A stretch of DNA of 7,879 nucleotides. It comes from an uncultured bacterium. GTDB lineage: Bacteria > Patescibacteriota > Patescibacteriia > CAIQCM01. The translations under genes and the position numbers were made by a program. The number at the start of each line of letters is the position of its first letter. Position 1 is the stretch's first letter. The stretch covers positions 1 to 7,879 of the forward strand of contig CAIQCM010000009.1 in assembly GCA_903870305.1 (NCBI GenBank), given 5' to 3'. The notes below the pieces were generated by a model. It saw only the letters and a list, made by a program, of their open reading frames with translations, searched no databases and was not told the DNA's origin. Below are positions 5,416 through 7,879 of the stretch, piece after piece.

Positions 5416-6242
5416 CGCATTTTCTTCCACAACTCCACCCATTTTTCAACGCGTAGTGCGGCCGGGCGCGAATCCGGGCTTTCACCGATCGCAGTAAGCG
5501 CATTTTGGCACTTCTCGCGCAAGTCCTTATTCAAAAGTCCGCACATTTTTTTGCGGGGCTGAGCGAAAAACCTCGAAGCGAAAGCCATAATGTCTTCGGC
5601 GCGATCGAGGGGAGTCCCCCACTTGTCCAAAAAAGCGGCGCTTGAATACGGCTTTAGACAGATAACCGCCGAATCGACTTTAGGCGGCGGCACAAAGGCG
5701 CCGGATGATACGTGGCACACCGGCGAACACTCGGCATACAAGTTGCACATAAGCCCCAACAGGTTTGTGGGCTTGGAAATTGGTTCTTGGTTCTTGGTTC
5801 TTACGGATAAGATCCGTTCTGCCACCTCCTTTTGCAGCATGACCACGATCCGCTCCGGAGCCGGCGGTTCAATAAGGAACTTCTTAAGAAAAGCCGACGT
5901 GATGTTATAGGGAAGGTTGGTTATTAGCTTGTAGCTCGTGGCACATGGCGCGTGGGACAAAAAAAGATTGGCGACCCTCGTCTTTAAAATATCGCCTTCG
6001 ACAATTTCCGGCCGAGGCGAAGCCTCGGCGAACTCGGCGCGGAGCTCGCGCACAAAAAGCGGGTCAAGCTCGACGGCGACGAGGCGCTTAACGCGTGGCA
6101 AGATCTCGCGGGTCATCACTCCCAAACCCGGGCCGACCTCAAGCACGACGTCGTCGGGCGCGAGTTCAGCCGCGGCAATTATTTTTTTGACGATATTTTT
6201 ATCCGTCAAAAAATGTTGTCCGCGTTGTTTAGAAAATTCCAT
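5412..6242 (-). CDS. ksgA: 16S rRNA (adenine1518/1519-N6) dimethyltransferase KsgA (RsmA)
   Basis: 276 residues. KsgA dimethylates two adjacent adenines in helix 45 of 16S rRNA during late 30S assembly, using S-adenosylmethionine. Motifs: G-Q-H-F-L at 8-12, L-E-V-G-P-G-L-G at 34-41 (SAM loop), V-E-L-D at 57-60, E-G-D-I-L at 82-86, catalytic N-L-P-Y-N-I-T at 109-115, K-E-V-A-E-R-I at 138-144 and F-V-P-P-P-K-V-D-S-A-V at 183-193. Two loops are unusual: residues 96-105 (SHAPCATSYK, just before the catalytic motif) and about 147-160 (RTKNQEP region) coincide with heptanucleotide tandem repeats in the DNA. The reading frame and all catalytic motifs remain intact. The start overlaps the MFS gene end by 14 bp without a Shine-Dalgarno, so translation is probably coupled. 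The 3' end shares CTAG with the convergent reductase gene. Confidence 0.96.
   Translation of the reverse strand: MEFSKQRGQHFLTDKNIVKKIIAAAELAPDDVVLEVGPGLGVMTREILPRVKRLVAVELDPLFVRELRAEFAEASPRPEIVEGDILKTRVANLFLSHAPCATSYKLITNLPYNITSAFLKKFLIEPPAPERIVVMLQKEVAERILSVRTKNQEPISKPTNLLGLMCNLYAECSPVCHVSSGAFVPPPKVDSAVICLKPYSSAAFLDKWGTPLDRAEDIMAFASRFFAQPRKKMCGLLNKDLREKCQNALTAIGESPDSRPAALRVEKWVELWKKMR
5413..5435 (-). repeat. 23-bp repeat, copy 2 (3' end of ksgA)
   Basis: Identical to 1892-1914 in the same orientation. This copy is the coding end of ksgA (E-L-W-K-K-M-R) and two bases of its stop codon, so it is probably the source copy. Confidence 0.85.
5773..5800. repeat. Heptanucleotide array within ksgA (TTGGTTC type)
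   Basis: Three perfect tandem copies of TTGGTTC (plus strand, 5780-5800), preceded by a degenerate unit TTGGAAA (5773-5779). Translated on the minus strand it gives the K-N-Q-E-P-region loop of KsgA (about residues 149-158), where the family normally has a short turn after K-E-V-A-E-R-I. Confidence 0.85.
5928..5955. repeat. Heptanucleotide array within ksgA (CNCGTGG type)
   Basis: Four degenerate tandem 7-bp units on the plus strand: CTTGTAG at 5928, CTCGTGG at 5935, CACATGG at 5942 and CGCGTGG at 5949. It encodes KsgA residues of the S-H-A-P-C-A-T-S-Y-K loop just before the catalytic N-L-P-Y. The unit family is the same as in the array at 7494-7521. Confidence 0.75.
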
Positions 6243-7383
6243 AGAAAAGCGTAAGCGCGGCGGCGAGGATGAAGATCGCCGTCCAATTGCTCGGGAAAAA
6301 ATACAAGATGGCGAGCGCGGCGGCGGCGGTCATCACTTTGCCGACCACGAGCGACATTTCGTAAAGCAACGAACTTTTCATGACCGAATAGTCGCGCGCC
6401 TTGGCGTTCGCGAGCGTCATGAACGGCACCTGGACGGTGATGCGCGAAACGCGATAAAGCGATTGGCAAACGACGATCCCCAGAGGCGTCATCGAAACCG
6501 CGCGCAGAATCCATGAAAGCGCGGTGAGGATAGCGCCGGCATGCATAATGGGGTGGCGGTGATGGCTGTCAGTCATGCGGCCGATCGCGATAATGGCGAC
6601 GATCGCGATAATGCCGCCCGCGGTCGCGATCGCGCCAACCGCGAGGTACGATGAAACAACGGTCAAAAAGAAGATTGGCAAAATAAAATCGGAGATGAAT
6701 TCTTCCCCGTAGCCGAAATGAGCGACGACCGACTTTCGAAACTCGGGCCTCAGCAGGCGCTTGTAAGCGTCGGCGTAATTAAGAGTGTGCGGCAAGAATT
6801 TCTCGGGCGTCATGAGCATTGGCACGTTCGAAAGCAAAATGATCGCTGAGACGATCAAAAAGAGAACGGCGAAACCGAATTGCTGAACAATAAGGCCGCC
6901 CAAGACCGGCCCCAACACGGCCGCGCCGACCGCAAGCGCGTTCAGCCCGGAAAGCGTGCGGCCGCTTTCGTCATCGGTCGAATAATTGGCCATGATCGAA
7001 CGCGCGCCCGGCCAGTAAAACATGCGAAAGACCCCGAACGAGACGACCGCGATGACCGCAAAGATGTTGCCGCGCGGAATATTGAAAAGCGCCAAAAAAT
7101 ACAGGACCAAAAAAGGCGTCGAGAGCGCAATTGAATGTTCATAACCGCGCGATCGGGCAAAAGAGGCCCCGAGCGGCGCGATCAAGAAATATAGCGCATA
7201 GGCGGCCATGTAAAAAATAATGATCGACGGAAGGCGCCAGCCGACGGACCACAGATAAATCGGCTCAAAGATGGCCGCCATGCCGGCGCCAAAATCAAAG
7301 ATCGCGCTCGAAACAAAAAACTCGCGCATCTGCTGGTTCATGTGCTCGGGGAAAAAACGCTTGATTGTTTCGCGAATGCTCAT
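6229..7383 (-). CDS. Major facilitator superfamily transporter, substrate unknown
   Basis: 384 residues with about 12 hydrophobic segments in two groups of six, separated by a polar middle stretch (about 192-225). Helices lie roughly at 22-45, 54-74, 86-101, 106-126, 148-167, 171-191, 227-247, 250-269, 281-297, 299-313, 340-362 and 366-383. The loop 2-3 sequence A-S-F-A-R-S-R-G-Y (73-81) is a degenerate form of the MFS G-x-x-x-D-R-x-G-R motif; its partner G-R-M-T-D-S-H-H-R (268-276) lies after helix 8. F-Y-W-P-G-A-R (122-128) sits in helix 4. No residue pattern points to a substrate. The ATG overlaps the tsaC stop as ATGA (4 bp), and the 3' end overlaps ksgA by 14 bp, so it is the middle gene of a coupled operon. 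GC content is high (44 of 60 bases at 6901-6960). Confidence 0.9.
   Translation of the reverse strand: MSIRETIKRFFPEHMNQQMREFFVSSAIFDFGAGMAAIFEPIYLWSVGWRLPSIIIFYMAAYALYFLIAPLGASFARSRGYEHSIALSTPFLVLYFLALFNIPRGNIFAVIAVVSFGVFRMFYWPGARSIMANYSTDDESGRTLSGLNALAVGAAVLGPVLGGLIVQQFGFAVLFLIVSAIILLSNVPMLMTPEKFLPHTLNYADAYKRLLRPEFRKSVVAHFGYGEEFISDFILPIFFLTVVSSYLAVGAIATAGGIIAIVAIIAIGRMTDSHHRHPIMHAGAILTALSWILRAVSMTPLGIVVCQSLYRVSRITVQVPFMTLANAKARDYSVMKSSLLYEMSLVVGKVMTAAAALAILYFFPSNWTAIFILAAALTLFYGIF
6583..6618. repeat. 18-bp tandem duplication inside an MFS membrane helix
   Basis: Bases 6583-6600 and 6601-6618 match at 16 of 18 positions. On the minus strand they encode G-G-I-I-A-I followed by V-A-I-I-A-I (residues 257-268), a doubled hexapeptide in the eighth helix. 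The frame is kept because 18 is a multiple of 3. Confidence 0.7.
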
Positions 7384-7879
7384 ATTTTTACGGGGCCCCT
7401 TCTCAACACTTCAACTTCGCCATTATCACTCACCTTAACAATAGTTGATGGACGGCGCCGGCGCAACGCCCCGGCATCGAGGACGATGTCCGGCACGTAG
7501 CGCGTGGCTCGTGGCGCGTGGTTGCGACCAACCTGGGTTAAATATGCTTTGACCGAATAGCAGGTCGGCTGATGGGAAATATTCGCCGAGGTGGCAATGA
7601 GCGGGCGGCCGAGATATTTCGATAATGTTCGCGCAATGTCCGAGTCAGGCACGCGCACGGCGGCCGTGCCTTTTTTAAGCGCCGCTTTTACGATCCCCTT
7701 TTTTGCACGATGAACGATTGAAAACGGACCGGGCCAGTGACGAGTTGCGAGTTGCGAGTGACGAGTTGCGAGTTTAAAAAATTTTTTCGCCATCTTCGTG
7801 TCCGCGACGATCATGGGGAGCGCCTTCTTGGCGTCGCGGCCTTTGATCTTGAAAATTTTTGCGACTGCCTTGGCGTTGG
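7380..7879 (-). CDS. tsaC: Threonylcarbamoyl-AMP synthase (TsaC/Sua5/YrdC family), N-terminus beyond right edge
   Basis: 165 residues are visible; the frame is open to the right edge, so the start and the first 30-40 residues lie outside. The enzyme makes threonylcarbamoyl-AMP from threonine, bicarbonate and ATP, the first step of tRNA t6A37 modification. Motifs: K-I-K-G-R at 10-14 (K-x-R substrate site), W-P-G-P-F-S-I-V (lid region), A-V-R-V-P-D, P-L-I-A-T-S-A-N-I-S (S/T-x-N site) and R-P-S-T-I-V-K-V near the end. The length suits the single-domain TsaC form without the Sua5 C-terminal domain. Two stretches coincide with heptanucleotide repeats: L-A-T-R-H-S-Q-L-A-T-R-H directly before W-P-G-P, and about R-N-H-A-P-R-A-T-R-Y before the D-A-G segment. 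The stop overlaps the MFS start (ATGA). Confidence 0.92.
   Translation of the reverse strand, partial: NAKAVAKIFKIKGRDAKKALPMIVADTKMAKKFFKLATRHSQLATRHWPGPFSIVHRAKKGIVKAALKKGTAAVRVPDSDIARTLSKYLGRPLIATSANISHQPTCYSVKAYLTQVGRNHAPRATRYVPDIVLDAGALRRRRPSTIVKVSDNGEVEVLRRGPVKI
7494..7521. repeat. Heptanucleotide array within tsaC (CNCGTGG type)
   Basis: Four tandem 7-bp units on the plus strand: CACGTAG at 7494, CGCGTGG at 7501, CTCGTGG at 7508 and CGCGTGG at 7515. As in the ksgA array at 5928-5955, the leftmost unit ends in TAG and the others in TGG. It encodes the extra H-A-P-R-A-T-R-Y-like loop of TsaC. Confidence 0.85.
7733..7774. repeat. Heptanucleotide array within tsaC (AACTCGC type), two 21-bp super-units
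   Basis: Read on the minus strand from 7774, six 7-bp units follow: AACTCGC, AACTCGT, CACTCGC, then the same triplet again with one change (CACTGGC). Three heptamers make a 21-bp unit, so the array repeats in frame as L-A-T-R-H-S-Q then L-A-T-R-H-W-P. It runs directly into the conserved W-P-G-P motif. Confidence 0.88.

Noticed and set aside
5470..5500. Possible hairpin terminator after the reductase gene
   Set aside because: Only a 4-bp CCGG pairing with a long loop and no proper T-tract; it lies inside ksgA.
5938..6516. Plus-strand open frame of 192 codons spanning the ksgA/MFS junction
   Set aside because: It covers two well-supported minus-strand genes and has low-complexity Arg/Ser-rich content without any motif.
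7733..7774. Possible CRISPR repeats
   Set aside because: The units are only 7 bp, tandem without spacers and translated within tsaC.

Overview
The window looks like a chromosomal piece of an uncultivated bacterium, most likely a Candidate Phyla Radiation (Patescibacteria) member. This is inference, based on compact gene spacing, a secreted cysteine-containing protein paired with a membrane-anchored thrombospondin-type-3 calcium-binding protein, a minimal folate-salvage gene set and short or absent leaders. TGA and TAG both serve as normal stops, so the standard bacterial code applies. No rRNA, tRNA, CRISPR array, transposase or phage gene is visible.

Layout. Bases 1-1833 (minus strand) hold a two-gene envelope operon: a TSP3 calcium-binding membrane protein followed 5 bp later by a large exported protein that runs off the left edge. 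A very good sigma70-type promoter (1856-1884) drives it. Bases 1925-3466 (minus) hold a short 5-formyltetrahydrofolate cyclo-ligase-like gene and, upstream of it, a cyanophycin-synthetase-type ATP-grasp ligase; an intrinsic terminator separates them. A 126-bp divergent intergenic region (3467-3592) carries the ATP-grasp promoter and a two-hairpin leader. Bases 3593-5415 (plus) hold folC and a RibD-C/DHFR-family reductase, visibly richer in AT than the rest. Bases 5412-7879 (minus) hold a tightly overlapping operon in the order tsaC (5' end off the right edge), MFS transporter, ksgA.

Functionally, the middle of the window is a folate module: polyglutamylation (FolC), reduction (DHFR family) and formyl-folate recycling (cyclo-ligase). 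The right part is a translation-fidelity module: tRNA t6A synthesis (TsaC) and 16S rRNA dimethylation (KsgA), with a transporter between them. The left part is cell-surface biology of unknown purpose.

The most unusual signal is a set of four tandem heptanucleotide arrays lying inside the coding regions of the two conserved RNA-modification genes, two in ksgA and two in tsaC. They are translated as extra or replaced loop residues without breaking the reading frame. A second oddity is an exact 23-bp copy of the ksgA 3' end (5413-5435) placed just upstream of the envelope-operon promoter (1892-1914).
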